A stretch of 64,000 bases of DNA from Paracoccus sp. N5 (GTDB lineage: Bacteria > Pseudomonadota > Alphaproteobacteria > Rhodobacterales > Rhodobacteraceae). Where the stretch lies: the NCBI RefSeq assembly GCF_000371965.1, contig NZ_AQUO01000001.1, forward strand, positions 372,001 to 436,000, given 5' to 3'. Within the stretch, counting starts at the first letter, position 1; each line of letters begins with the position of its first letter. The translations under genes and the position numbers were made by a program. The notes under the pieces are model-generated. The model was not told the origin of the DNA. It did no database searches and was given only the letters and a program-made list of their open reading frames with translations. Shown here in pieces: positions 1 to 8,785 of this stretch.

Positions 1-333
1 GGCGGGTCGTGGGGCAGCGAGAGGCGCCAGAGAACAGGGACACCCTCGGGCTGGATTCCATCGCCGCCGACGAAGAGATCAGCGGGGACGGCGGGGCGAT
101 GCAGCGGGCGGCGGTGACAGCAGGGGCGCAGGGAAACGCGAGTTCGGGTCGGCGAGGATATCCCCCATGCGACCCAAAAGCCGAGGGCGGGTATACGCTT
201 CAGGGACCCGGGGAAGCGCGTCGAGCAGTGCCAAAGCCGTGTTAGAGTGAAGTGTAGACCGTGTAGATCGCGCGCCCGGTCGTGGGGCCGGAGGGGATAG
301 GGTATATATCCCCTCCGGCGACTTTGCCCATTT
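1..333. other. gene-free left edge of the accessory region
   Basis: I see no convincing gene here. A short open frame near the left end has no recognisable protein content. Apart from the hairpin annotated at 288-318, the only visible structure is a short repeated GTGTAGA motif around 252-267. The stretch lies downstream of the leftward primase gene and probably belongs to the same mobile element, whose other end is outside the window. Confidence 0.4.
288..318 (-). terminator. hairpin downstream of the primase gene
   Basis: A perfect 10-bp inverted repeat (CCGGAGGGGA and its complement) encloses an 11-nt A/T-rich loop. It lies 16 bp past the stop of the leftward primase gene, so a terminator is the simplest reading. 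The U-run is poor, so an origin or attachment structure is also possible. Confidence 0.4.
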
Positions 334-2571
334 CTAGTACTCGCCGCGACCGCTCTCGCCATAGACTTCCGCGGCGTGTTTTTTACCAGCTTCATCCAAC
401 GAAAGACGGATCAACCGACCTGCATTGGAACGCGGCGGAGAGCTGACCTGGATGCCGATCCGGCCAAGGCTCTGGCGCAGCCGGGAGATCGCCGAGGACA
501 GGCCGCTTGCCGTCTTCGGCAGCGGATGGTGCGAGCGCCAGTCCAGATTATAAAGCGCTTCATGCAGCTGGCTTACCAGACCTTCAAAGACATGGTCTTT
601 GGCCTCATGCAGCAGCTTCAGCAACGAGATCACCACCGAGTTCGTCAGCGCGCTTTCCACCAATGCCTCCTCTTGCGCCTGTTTCATGGCCGCGACGAAG
701 CTGCCTTCCGGAAAGCCCGTGGCCGGTTCCGCCGCCACCGCCCAGTGCATTGCATCGGCCATGCGGAATTCCTGCGGTGCCTCGATCTGGCCTTGCAAGC
801 GCATGGCGCAAGCGAGGCAGTCGTAGATGCAGCCCAGGAAGCGCGGCATCGCTTCCGCCACCTCCTTCTTGATCTGGGCCTCGGTCTTGCGGTTGCTTTC
901 GTCGATGGGCGGCAGGGACATGAGAATCGAACGGTCGATCAGGTCGGGGCGGTCGGTGATGTCGGTGATTCCGTTTGACAGCATCGGTCGTGTCGCCTCG
1001 ATCAGCACCTGCTCCGTGTCGGAATAGAGCTTGCGCGTCATGAAGCCGCCGCCGGTCAGGATGCGGCAAAGCGCATCCGCCATTGCCTCGGTCACCCGCG
1101 AGACGTTGTCGAATGCCAGCAACCGGCTATTCTGCCCGCGAATATAGAGGTCGCGCTCATCCTTGATCAGCGGCTGCCGGGAAACGGTGGACGGGTCAAC
1201 CGCGCCCTTGATCACGCTGGTGATGGTGCTTTTTCCGGAACCATGTTCGGCCTTGATCATGGTCATCAGGTAAGGCCCCTGACGCGCCAGCGACACGATG
1301 ATGGACAACACCATGACGAAGAAGGCCTGATCGGGCATGCCGAGAATCCGCTGCATCTCGCGCAGATCGCCCCCGCGCTCCGGCACCGGCAAGGTGCCAA
1401 AATCGGGGGCCCGGCGAAACAGGAACGGCGAAGCCTCCGCGATTTCCCAATCCTCGGGGGTGATATGCACGAAATTCTGCTCGTCCGCGCCCCGGTCGAT
1501 TACCATGAGGTCCTCGTCGCCACCGCAGCGGAGATGGATTTCCCGCTCCGGCCCTTCGAACAGAGCACGGGCTTTCAAGACCCCGATCACCTCCTTCAGA
1601 CCTTCCGCGCTCAGCGCGTCACGATTCCGATTATAATAATCGAACTGCACCCGCTTGGCGACGAAAGCCGAGGACACATCATAGGCAATTCCCGGTTGCT
1701 CGGAGAAGATCACATAAGAGCTTTCCAAATTGTCATGGCACAGTTCCAGGCCGCCGATTTCCAGCGCCTCCAAGGCAACGGCGGAGTTCTTGGGCGGCGA
1801 ATTGCTCTTCCGGCCCGGTTTGAAGCCCTTCTTGCGCGCCCGTTCGATCATTCCCGGCAATTGGTCCAAGGTATCGCCGCCATAATCCGGCGGCAAAAGC
1901 GCCTTGAAGATCGCCATGATCTGCTCACCGGTGGCACCCCCCACGACAAGTTTTGCCGACAGCCGGAGTGCCGCCTCATTGGTGGTCTTGCCCGACCGGA
2001 TGATGTGGGTTTCCTTGTCTTCCACCCAGGCTTTCAAAATGCGCAGTTGCGTCGCGTCGAAGATCGGCAAGCTGGTCAGGTCGGTTTCGAGCAGGGGTCG
2101 GCCGACCCACGCATAGGGCATCTTGGTGTCGGGATGGACGCTGTCCGGGATCACCGTCTGCTTGCCGTCCGCGAGAATGTCGATATTGCCGTGCTGCTCG
2201 CCTCCCTTGATGACCGTCGATTTGACCGGCTCATCTTCGGGGGTCCGCGCGAAGATCGTCAGGCCCTTCTTCCCGCGTTTCGCACAGGAGCTGACGCCCA
2301 ACTGAGCTAGAACCCCGGGCACCAGGGCATCGTCATCAATGTCGATGCCAACCAGGCGGTGGCCGGGACCGGCAGCACCGCCCAGAACGAGGCCGATATT
2401 GCCCTGCTGGTGCTCCTTCAGCCACTGGTTGAAGCGCTTATCGCTAGCCGGATTGTGCACAAAGCTCGGGAAGCTGGTGACCGCCGGGGCTTTGCTGTCA
2501 GCGCGCAACGGGATCACGGGGAAGCCGGCCTCACGGTAGGCGGGGGCATTTTTGCCAAAGGGGCCAGTCAT
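334..2571 (-). CDS. mobile-element primase/helicase (AEP primase-polymerase plus P-loop ATPase)
   Basis: This 745-residue protein looks like a replication protein of a plasmid, phage or integrative element. Residues 1-200 resemble the bifunctional primase/polymerase (archaeo-eukaryotic primase) domain: an N-terminal block on drawing from a fixed source of substrate (AGFPVIPLR), an acidic DIDDD motif and a later PDSVHP histidine motif. Near residue 444 there is a Walker A motif (GSGKST), followed by a Walker B-like LLAFDNVS, as in the helicase half of such proteins. The start is the ATG at 2571, which overlaps the stop of the upstream 68-residue HTH gene as ATGA, so the two are translationally coupled. 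The family and the primase-helicase reading are fairly secure; the type of element is inference, because no integrase is visible. Confidence 0.75.
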   Translation of the reverse strand: MTGPFGKNAPAYREAGFPVIPLRADSKAPAVTSFPSFVHNPASDKRFNQWLKEHQQGNIGLVLGGAAGPGHRLVGIDIDDDALVPGVLAQLGVSSCAKRGKKGLTIFARTPEDEPVKSTVIKGGEQHGNIDILADGKQTVIPDSVHPDTKMPYAWVGRPLLETDLTSLPIFDATQLRILKAWVEDKETHIIRSGKTTNEAALRLSAKLVVGGATGEQIMAIFKALLPPDYGGDTLDQLPGMIERARKKGFKPGRKSNSPPKNSAVALEALEIGGLELCHDNLESSYVIFSEQPGIAYDVSSAFVAKRVQFDYYNRNRDALSAEGLKEVIGVLKARALFEGPEREIHLRCGGDEDLMVIDRGADEQNFVHITPEDWEIAEASPFLFRRAPDFGTLPVPERGGDLREMQRILGMPDQAFFVMVLSIIVSLARQGPYLMTMIKAEHGSGKSTITSVIKGAVDPSTVSRQPLIKDERDLYIRGQNSRLLAFDNVSRVTEAMADALCRILTGGGFMTRKLYSDTEQVLIEATRPMLSNGITDITDRPDLIDRSILMSLPPIDESNRKTEAQIKKEVAEAMPRFLGCIYDCLACAMRLQGQIEAPQEFRMADAMHWAVAAEPATGFPEGSFVAAMKQAQEEALVESALTNSVVISLLKLLHEAKDHVFEGLVSQLHEALYNLDWRSHHPLPKTASGLSSAISRLRQSLGRIGIQVSSPPRSNAGRLIRLSLDEAGKKHAAEVYGESGRGEY

Positions 2572-2774
2572 TGCACGCCCCCTTTGCGGCAGGTCGCGAT
2601 GAAGGCGAGCGCCTCATCGACGCGCAGGTACTGGCGCGCGCCGAAGGGCTGGTACACCGGCAGCAGGCCGGTATTGACGGCGCGGCGCACGGCATGTTCC
2701 TTGAAGCCGTGCACCTTGCAGAAGACCGGCAGCGTCATGAACGCGGCCGGGGAAGTCGGATTGTCGGGGTTCAT
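2568..2774 (-). CDS. small HTH DNA-binding protein, excisionase/AlpA-like
   Basis: A 68-residue protein with the layout of MerR/excisionase-type winged helices. A central helix-turn-helix-like segment (VHGFKEHAVRRAVNTGLL) is followed by a tyrosine-containing wing (VYQPFGARQYLRV). It lies directly upstream of the primase and overlaps it by 4 bases. In such elements this position is usually held by a regulator or directionality factor. DNA binding is inferred from the size and fold pattern; the exact role is not known. Confidence 0.55.
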   Translation of the reverse strand: MNPDNPTSPAAFMTLPVFCKVHGFKEHAVRRAVNTGLLPVYQPFGARQYLRVDEALAFIATCRKGGVQ

Positions 2775-2881
2775 CAGAAGCTCCTGTTGGTTTTAGGAGC
2801 CTCTCAATGATCACACGTTTTCGAAGAACGCGAAGGACTTAATCACCCGATTTGGATCCTCTACCTCCCAATCATACTCGC

Positions 2882-3529
2882 TCAAGACACCGACGGCGGC
2901 ATAGTTGGGCGCACCCTCTCAAGATCCACAGCGACCCCCGCGTCTTGAAGAGACGTCAAGGCAAACTTTATCCTGTCGATACCATTCATCCGCTCCGGCG
3001 CATAATATCCGTCACCAGCTGTGGCGCGCACCAACCAAAGATCTCGATCTTCCTTGAATTTCCGCTCCAATACTTTCGAAATATTTTCTATATCAAAATA
3101 TTCCGCGCCTCGAACTTCTGAAGCATAGTCAGTTACAACGCCTCTACAAATTGGTGCCAATTTTGGCTCCCTCCTGCCAAGTTCGAAATATTCCTTATGC
3201 CATCTTCTGGCGATCTCCAACAACAGAGCGCCGTCGTCCTTAAGCGCATTACCCCTATCTTTCTCACCTGTAATCAGGGATGACACTTTTCTTACAAGAT
3301 CTTTCAGCTCTTTACATTTAGCGTCTCTCTGATACCCCGCGATTAACGCGAATAGAATTTGCTCCAATGGCGATCGAAAATCCCAGCCGCGTTCTTCGAT
3401 AAAATCGTCAGGGTCGAGACTGCCATTTATTCCAGTCCAAACCAAATCTGTATGGTCGAAATTATCCCCGCCAGAAAAACGACGCGACATCTCTTGCAAG
3501 ATCCCTTCTTCGGACGGTTTCTTGCGCAT
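2882..3529 (-). CDS. hypothetical protein of the mobile element
   Basis: I do not recognise this 215-residue, charged, apparently soluble protein. It has no signal peptide and no membrane segment. I start it at the ATG at 3529 because a GGAGGG ribosome-binding site ends four bases upstream. The in-frame ATG at 3541 overlaps that site and would merely add four residues. The gene is visibly more AT-rich than the chromosomal genes further right, a sign of foreign origin, and it shares strand with the HTH/primase pair. The IS256-family element inserted just beyond its 5' side may have separated it from an original promoter. Confidence 0.5.
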   Translation of the reverse strand: MRKKPSEEGILQEMSRRFSGGDNFDHTDLVWTGINGSLDPDDFIEERGWDFRSPLEQILFALIAGYQRDAKCKELKDLVRKVSSLITGEKDRGNALKDDGALLLEIARRWHKEYFELGRREPKLAPICRGVVTDYASEVRGAEYFDIENISKVLERKFKEDRDLWLVRATAGDGYYAPERMNGIDRIKFALTSLQDAGVAVDLERVRPTMPPSVS

Positions 3530-3613
3530 ACATCCCTCCATATTCCGGCTTTTAACTTGGGGTTCGTTACTGACTTCATCAAGAGGGATATACCCCCCAG
3601 GCCTATCCCCCGA

Positions 3614-3621
3614 GAGACCTG
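3614..3621. repeat. left target-site duplication of the IS256-family element
   Basis: The octamer GAGACCTG here recurs at 4995-5002 immediately outside the right end of the element. Eight-base duplications are normal for the IS256 family. Confidence 0.85.
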
Positions 3622-4994
3622 GATGCTGTCCCTGAGCGTGGTGTAGGTTCTGGGTGAGGTGGTCACCGGCGATGTTCGGTTAAGGTCTGGTTGCTTACGC
3701 CAACCCAGAACCGAGAGGACCACCGATGACCACCGACATGATGAACTTCCGCGACCTTGTGGAGAAGGCCCCTGATGCGGACCTGCTGCGCGAGATGATC
3801 GGCTTTGCGGCCGAACGGCTGATGGAGCTGGAGGTCGGCGCTGTGACGGGCGCGGCCTATGGCGAGAAGGACCCTGCACGGCGGGCGCAGCGCAACGGCT
3901 ACCGCGACAGGGACTGGGAGACGCGCGCCGGGACGGTCGAACTGCGTATTCCGAAGCTTCGGAAGGGCAGCTACTTTCCGGGCTTTCTCGAGCCCCGGCG
4001 GATGGCCGAGAAGGCGCTAACGGCGGTCATCCAGGAGGCCTACGTTCAGGGTATCTCGACGCGGTCCGTGGACGATCTGGTCAAGGCCATGGGCATGTCG
4101 GGGATCAGCAAGAGCCAAGTCTCGCGGCTCTGCGAAGAGATCGACGGCAAGGTGAAGGCGTTTCTGAACCGCCCCCTCGAAGGTGACTGGCCCTATCTCT
4201 GGATCGACGCCACCTACCTCAAGGTCCGTCGAGGCGGGCGGATCGTCTCGGTCGCCGTCATCATCGCCATCGGCGTCAACACCGATGGGCGGCGCGAGGT
4301 TCTTGGTCTCGAGATCGGCACATCCGAGGCCGAGCCGATCTGGACGGAGTTCCTTCGCAAGCTGACCCGCCGCGGACTGCGCGGGGTGAAGCTCGTCATC
4401 AGCGATGCCCACGAAGGCATCAAGGCCGCGGTCTCGAAGGTGCTCAGCGCCACCTGGCAGCGCTGTCGCGTCCACTTCCAGCGCAATGCCCTGGCGCATG
4501 CCGGGAAGAGCGGGCGGCGCGTCGTCTCGGCCTTCATCGCCACCGCCTTCGCCCAAGACACCGCCAAGGCCGCCAGCACCCAGTGGCGCGCCGTGGCCGA
4601 CCAGATCAGGCCCAAGGTGCCGAAGCTGGCCACCCTCATGGATGACGCGGAGCATGACGTCCTGGCCTACATGTCCTTCCCCAAGGAACACCGGGCCAAG
4701 CTGCACTCGACCAACCCGATCGAAAGGCTGAACGGCGAGATCAAGCGCCGCACCGACGTCGTCGGAATATTCCCGAATGACGACGCCATCGTCCGCCTCG
4801 TCGGGGCTCTGCTCCTCGAACAGAACGATGAATGGACCGTTCAGCGCACCCGCTACATGACGCTGGAAACCATCGCGTCAATGGGCGATGATCCCGTCAT
4901 CAGCCTGCCCGCAGCGGCATCCTGATCAAGCAGGCCAGCGCCGAACCTAACGGTGACGATCAGCGCCAGCTACACCACTCCGTGGGACAGCATC
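3622..4994 (+). mobile_element. complete IS256-family insertion sequence (1373 bp)
   Basis: The element is bounded by imperfect terminal inverted repeats whose outer 11 bp are perfect: GATGCTGTCCC at 3622-3632 and GGGACAGCATC at 4984-4994. Similarity continues inward to CTACACCAC. It is flanked by the 8-bp direct repeat GAGACCTG (3614-3621 and 4995-5002). A single intact transposase gene fills it. The intact ends, gene and duplication suggest a recent insertion that could still be active. Confidence 0.9.
3726..4925 (+). CDS. IS256-family (Mutator type) transposase
   Basis: A 399-residue DDE transposase of normal length for the family. The N-terminal region contains the typical RNGYRDRDWETRAGTV block and a basic segment. 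The catalytic acids can be placed in LWIDATYLKV, LVISDAHEGIKAA and IERLNGEIKRRTDVVG. The frame is uninterrupted and sits between well-preserved terminal repeats, so it is probably functional. It begins at an ATG preceded by an AGAGGA-type ribosome-binding site. Confidence 0.95.
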   Translation: MTTDMMNFRDLVEKAPDADLLREMIGFAAERLMELEVGAVTGAAYGEKDPARRAQRNGYRDRDWETRAGTVELRIPKLRKGSYFPGFLEPRRMAEKALTAVIQEAYVQGISTRSVDDLVKAMGMSGISKSQVSRLCEEIDGKVKAFLNRPLEGDWPYLWIDATYLKVRRGGRIVSVAVIIAIGVNTDGRREVLGLEIGTSEAEPIWTEFLRKLTRRGLRGVKLVISDAHEGIKAAVSKVLSATWQRCRVHFQRNALAHAGKSGRRVVSAFIATAFAQDTAKAASTQWRAVADQIRPKVPKLATLMDDAEHDVLAYMSFPKEHRAKLHSTNPIERLNGEIKRRTDVVGIFPNDDAIVRLVGALLLEQNDEWTVQRTRYMTLETIASMGDDPVISLPAAAS

Positions 4995-5002
4995 GAGACC
5001 TG
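4995..5002. repeat. right target-site duplication of the IS256-family element
   Basis: This copy of GAGACCTG matches 3614-3621. Removing the element plus one copy rejoins a plus-strand reading frame that ends at the TAG near 5084, so the insertion may have split a small gene. Confidence 0.85.
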
Positions 5003-5237
5003 CCTCCGGTGCTGCACGCGCTACACTTACCCGGTCGATGGGCCTCCCGCGCCGCGCGAAGTGCAGAGCGTGCAGGTCTCCTAGCATCTTTTTCGGGCAG
5101 AATCACGGGGAGAGACCTCATCGGCACCGTGAGCGGTCAGAGAGGGAGGGAGGGAACTGATTGTTGCTCGGGCCGAATCGCTGATAGCCGCGACGGACAG
5201 ACTTGCTCCCGATCCTGACTGCCTCTAAGCCTGCGCC

Positions 5238-5594
5238 ATGCGCGTTCTGGACAACATCATCAGTGATCGCGGGTCCAAATACGCGGTCTCGGGCGGGCCG
5301 TGCACGTCTGAGGAGCAGGCGAAAGCCTTTCTCAAGGAACTCTGCCGCAAGAAAAAGTTTGCCAAGGCGACGCACAACACATGGGCGCTCCGGACGGCGG
5401 ACACCTCGCTGAAGAACGATGATGGCGAGGCCGGCGCGGGTATGGTGATCCTGCGGATGCTGGAACGCGAAGGGCTGCGCGACCATATCGTCGTGGTAAC
5501 CCGGTGGTTCGGCGGCAAGCATCTCGGCGGTGATCGCTTCCGACATGTGCAGGATGCGGTGCGGATATACCTCGACGATCTGCGGAAAGCCTGA
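5238..5594 (+). CDS. IMPACT/YigZ-family (UPF0029 domain) protein
   Basis: A 118-residue protein made up almost entirely of the UPF0029/IMPACT N-terminal domain. The signature stretches are NDDGEAGAG and VVVTRWFGGKHLGG, which match the conserved DGEP.GTAG and VTRYFGG.LG blocks of YigZ. It lacks the C-terminal ferredoxin-like domain of full-length YigZ (about 200 residues). The family is linked to translation control in eukaryotes and is uncharacterised in bacteria. The gene is alone, between the IS256 and IS3 elements, and may be cargo of the accessory region. Confidence 0.75.
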   Translation: MRVLDNIISDRGSKYAVSGGPCTSEEQAKAFLKELCRKKKFAKATHNTWALRTADTSLKNDDGEAGAGMVILRMLEREGLRDHIVVVTRWFGGKHLGGDRFRHVQDAVRIYLDDLRKA

Positions 5595-5717
5595 GGGAGA
5601 TCTTCAGATCTGTTGCGGCGCCATGTCGACCGGTTGGGCGGGAAGCGGCCTGACGTTGGTGCGGCATGGCGGCGGCACGGTAATCCTCCCCGTTTTAACG
5701 GGGCTCGATCGTAGAAC

Positions 5718-6545
5718 TCACGCGGCCATTTTTAGCTTCATGGCGGGTGTGACGCCGCCAATGCCCATGTTGGGGCGTTCGTTGTTGTAGGTCCATAGCC
5801 ATTCGGTAGCGATCTGCTGCACCTCCTCGATGGTTTCAAAGATGTAGAGGTCCAGCCATTCGTGCCGGACCGTTCGGTTGTAGCGCTCGACGTAGGCGTT
5901 CTGTTGCGGCTTTCCGGGCTGGATGTAGCTCAGGGCGATGCCCTGCTTCTCAGCCCAGATCGTCAGCGTGGAACTGACATATTCGGGGCCGTTGTCCACC
6001 CTGATCGCCAGAGGCTTGCCGCGCCATTCGATGATCTGGTTCAGGGACCGGACGACCCGCTCGGCAGGCAGCGAGAAGTCGACCTCGATGCCAAGGCCTT
6101 CGCGGTTGAAGTCGTCCAGCACGTTCAGAAGCCGGAATTGCCGCCCGTCGGCCAGGCGGTCGGCCATGAAATCCATCGACCAGACCAGGTTCGGGGCATC
6201 CGGTACCGCCAGTTCCTCGGGCTTCTCGCGCTTGAGACGTCGCCGCGGCTTGATGCGCAGGTTCAGTTCCAGCTCGCAGTAGATCCGGTGGACCCGCTTG
6301 TGGTTCCAGACATGCCCCTTCACGTTCCGCAGGTGCAGGAAACACAGGCCGAAGCCCCACGTCTTGTGGACGTTGGTCAGCCCCACCAGCAGGTCGGCGA
6401 TCATCTCGTTCTCGTCGTCGCGCTTCGGGCTGTAGCGGAAACAGGTCTCGCTGACGCCGAACGCACGACAAGCCAGCGCAATGCTGACCCCCTTCATCGC
6501 CACCGCCTTCTCGGCCAACTCCCGGCGCTGAGCTGGCCGCGTCAC
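5718..6545 (-). CDS. IS3-family transposase OrfB (integrase core)
   Basis: A 275-residue rve-type DDE integrase domain. The motifs VWSMDFMAD, IRVDNGPEYVS and YNNERPNMGIGG mark the three catalytic acidic positions and the conserved C-terminus. Its GTG start overlaps the OrfA stop. Productive transposase is expected to be an OrfAB fusion made by a -1 frameshift at the A6G run at 6545-6551 on the minus strand. Confidence 0.92.
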   Translation of the reverse strand: MTRPAQRRELAEKAVAMKGVSIALACRAFGVSETCFRYSPKRDDENEMIADLLVGLTNVHKTWGFGLCFLHLRNVKGHVWNHKRVHRIYCELELNLRIKPRRRLKREKPEELAVPDAPNLVWSMDFMADRLADGRQFRLLNVLDDFNREGLGIEVDFSLPAERVVRSLNQIIEWRGKPLAIRVDNGPEYVSSTLTIWAEKQGIALSYIQPGKPQQNAYVERYNRTVRHEWLDLYIFETIEEVQQIATEWLWTYNNERPNMGIGGVTPAMKLKMAA

Positions 6546-6823
6546 TTTTTTCCAAGAGCCTCTCGAAGCAGATCAGCCTGCATGCTGAGATCGGCGAACA
6601 TGCGCTTCAGCCGCCGGTTCTCGTCCTCAAGTGCCTTCATCTGGCTCATCATGGACGCATCCATGCCGCCATACTTGGCCCGCCACTTGTAAAACGTCGC
6701 GCTGCTGATCCCATGCTCGCGGCACAGCTCGGGAACGGCCAGCCCGCCCTCGGCCTGACGCAGCACGCCCATAATCTGGGCTTCGGTGAAACGGCTCTTC
6801 TTCATCGGAATCTCCTCGTCCAT
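6542..6823 (-). CDS. IS3-family transposase OrfA (HTH)
   Basis: A 93-residue protein with the classic OrfA arrangement. An HTH (FTEAQIMGVLRQAEGG) comes first, then SATFYKWRAKYGGM and a leucine-zipper-like coiled coil (LEDENRRLKRMFADLSMQ) used for multimerisation. The frame ends in GGA AAA AAG TGA. The A6G tract is a standard IS3 slippery site leading into OrfB. Confidence 0.92.
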   Translation of the reverse strand: MDEEIPMKKSRFTEAQIMGVLRQAEGGLAVPELCREHGISSATFYKWRAKYGGMDASMMSQMKALEDENRRLKRMFADLSMQADLLREALGKK

Positions 6824-7088
6824 CTTGCCGAGAAAATTCTACCTTCGCATCCCCTTAACCACAGGGAGGATTACCGCACCAAACGTAGGAAAGCAGTCAT
6901 CCGTGCGCAGTGCAGCGATCACCCTTCGCCACCGCTGAATCGAGCGCGTGAAGTTGCTCGCATTTGGCTTGACACGGAAATCGGCAGCAGTGCGATTACA
7001 TGCAGGCGAAGCACTGCCTAGAGACCGGTCGACTGCTTGAAATGTTCGCTCAATCGTGAGATGACCGGCTGTCCTAGGAGATCGCAAA

Positions 7089-7316
7089 ATGTCATCAGCC
7101 GGGACCACCCCGCACGAGCAAGAGCTCGTCTTCGAGTACAAAAACTGGAGAGGCGAGCTCTCCGTCAGGCGCGTGCTGCCGCTCAAGATCTGGTTTGGGG
7201 CTTCTACCTGGCACCCCGAAGAGCAGTGGTTTATGCAAGCCAAAGATCTCGACAAGAGCGAGGTGCGTGACTTCGCTCTTGTGGACATTATGTTCGCTCG
7301 GGGAGAGAGCGATTAG
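7089..7316 (+). CDS. small WYL-like protein
   Basis: A 75-residue protein resembling the core of a WYL domain. It combines a Phe-Glu-Tyr start (LVFEYKNWRGELSVRRVLPL) with IWFGASTWHPEEQWFM and AKDLDKSEVRDFALVDI. WYL domains usually sense ligands or nucleic acid in regulators of stress and phage-defence genes; here there is no separate DNA-binding domain. A TAGGAG ribosome-binding site precedes the ATG. A weak TTGACA hexamer at 6969-6974 could be part of its promoter. Its TAG overlaps the stop of the convergent HEAT-like gene. The family is recognised by pattern only. Confidence 0.6.
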   Translation: MSSAGTTPHEQELVFEYKNWRGELSVRRVLPLKIWFGASTWHPEEQWFMQAKDLDKSEVRDFALVDIMFARGESD

Positions 7317-8785
7317 GCACCCAAGCCTGCGCTCAGAAGCGCGATCTTGCCTGCTAGGCTCATCGCGTGTTCAGCGGCCCCGTTGATGGCCTCCAGCGCT
7401 GTCTGGCAACGTTGCAGGATGCCGAGCAGACCGGTCACTTTTTCCGGCGTGGCATTAGCTTCAACCTCCTCGACAGCCTTCAACCCTGCTTCTCGGTCCG
7501 CCTCTACGATCGGGGCTGTTCTAAGGAGAGTTGAAATCTCCATCAGAAGACCCGGGGAAAGAGGAACTCTTACGTTGGCATTGCCTCGGATCTCAGCATT
7601 GCCGACACCGGCGACGGCGACGTTTCCTGCCGTTCCGATGTGAATCTTGATGTCACCCTTCATTTGACCTCCTCCAGAGGAAAACAGCGTTCCCATGTAG
7701 TTATTAGCATCAATTTGGTTAAATACTCTCGAGATCGGAAGCTGGACCGCAGCCGCTTTCATCACCGATCTCTCGACCTCGTTTGAGCCCCTTGGTTGGT
7801 AGAGCTCCGCTGACCACGTCTGATAGGCATCACAGTGATCTGATTGCCTTACAATGTGGTCAAGAAGGCTTCTACGAATATCGTCATCGGGCTCAGAGCC
7901 AAGCCAATCGAGCGTCAGGTCTTCCAGACCATCGTACCAAGAGTCCCTGAGCCCGATCGCGCATCCAAGCCTTGCCCTACGCTCTTGATCTGCGCTGCCT
8001 ACTGTGATGATCTCGTGTCGCAGCGCGGAAACTTCTCGATCCGACGCGTACAACCGGTAGATATACGACCTGACATCAGGGTTCCGGCTCTCGACCGTGT
8101 CCGCCGCGATTCCAAGATCCTTCGCGGAGAGGTGCGGGTTCTCGGCAGTGGCCCAAACCGCATACTGCGAAGTTAAATCGTCATCGTGGCCGCACAAGTC
8201 ACGCACCAGCGCCCTGTTCGCATGTCGAGGGTCAAAAAGGTTGTCTGGCGCTTTGTTCAAGCCGACCAGGATCAGAGCCAGTTTTAGCGTTCCAATAGAT
8301 GCATTGTTTACATCTATCTTCGGAAGAAGTGCCTTAAGCTTGTCCGGCTTGACAACCTGAAGCGCCGATATGGCCAAGATCTCCGGCGAAACAAACTGCA
8401 ACCGTGTGAGTTCCATTTCCGCGAGCGCCGGTTTGAGCTTGAACGCAGCTGCTATTCCTGCCGATAGGACCTGCTGCTCGTGCGGGTGGTTCTGCACGGC
8501 CTGCATCACTGGGCTCCAGCAAGGCTCTGGTCGTCCGAACTGTGCAAGCGCTGACAGCGACCAACGCCGAACTTTTTCGTCAGCGTTCCCTCGAGACAGT
8601 GCTCCTAGAACCGTGTTTTCTAGGCCATTGGTGCTTTGAGGAAGGAGCTTGCCGCCATGCCAGAATAGTTTGCAGAGCGCTTGCAAGGCGAGTTTAGTGC
8701 GAAAATTGTCGCCGCACTCAATAGCACTTTTGAGAAACGCAACTTCAAGTTCAGGAATGAATCTGAGACCGCGCTTCTGCGTCAT
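7313..8785 (-). CDS. HEAT-repeat-like protein, partner of the HARE-HTH protein
   Basis: I do not recognise a named family for this protein of about 490 residues. The first two thirds consist of helical repeats with the spacing and composition of HEAT/ARM repeats, for example KVRRWSLSALAQFGRPEP and the blocks that follow. A short glycine/valine-rich segment then appears (GNVAVAGVGNAEIRGNANV), followed by a helical C-terminus ending in a hydrophobic stretch (AGKIALLSAGLGA). That tail resembles those of some bacterial conflict-system proteins. I start it at the ATG at 8785; a TTG further upstream is less likely. The gene overlaps the end of the HARE-HTH gene by 35 bp, so the pair is an operon. 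Base composition is more AT-rich than the core genes. A defence role is inference. Confidence 0.6.
   Translation of the reverse strand: MTQKRGLRFIPELEVAFLKSAIECGDNFRTKLALQALCKLFWHGGKLLPQSTNGLENTVLGALSRGNADEKVRRWSLSALAQFGRPEPCWSPVMQAVQNHPHEQQVLSAGIAAAFKLKPALAEMELTRLQFVSPEILAISALQVVKPDKLKALLPKIDVNNASIGTLKLALILVGLNKAPDNLFDPRHANRALVRDLCGHDDDLTSQYAVWATAENPHLSAKDLGIAADTVESRNPDVRSYIYRLYASDREVSALRHEIITVGSADQERRARLGCAIGLRDSWYDGLEDLTLDWLGSEPDDDIRRSLLDHIVRQSDHCDAYQTWSAELYQPRGSNEVERSVMKAAAVQLPISRVFNQIDANNYMGTLFSSGGGQMKGDIKIHIGTAGNVAVAGVGNAEIRGNANVRVPLSPGLLMEISTLLRTAPIVEADREAGLKAVEEVEANATPEKVTGLLGILQRCQTALEAINGAAEHAMSLAGKIALLSAGLGA

Larger units (their letters stand above)
5679..6875 (-). mobile_element. 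complete IS3-family insertion sequence (1197 bp)
   Basis: The ends are the inverted repeats GGTAATCCTCCC (5679-5690) and GGGAGGATTACC (6864-6875), with further imperfect pairing inside. A 4-bp direct repeat GCAC flanks them at 5675-5678 and 6876-6879. Both overlapping transposase frames are intact. The size, two-frame organisation and small duplication fit IS3. Confidence 0.88.

Noticed and set aside
9..245. Short open frame at the left edge
   Set aside because: No ribosome-binding site, no motif and unusual composition.
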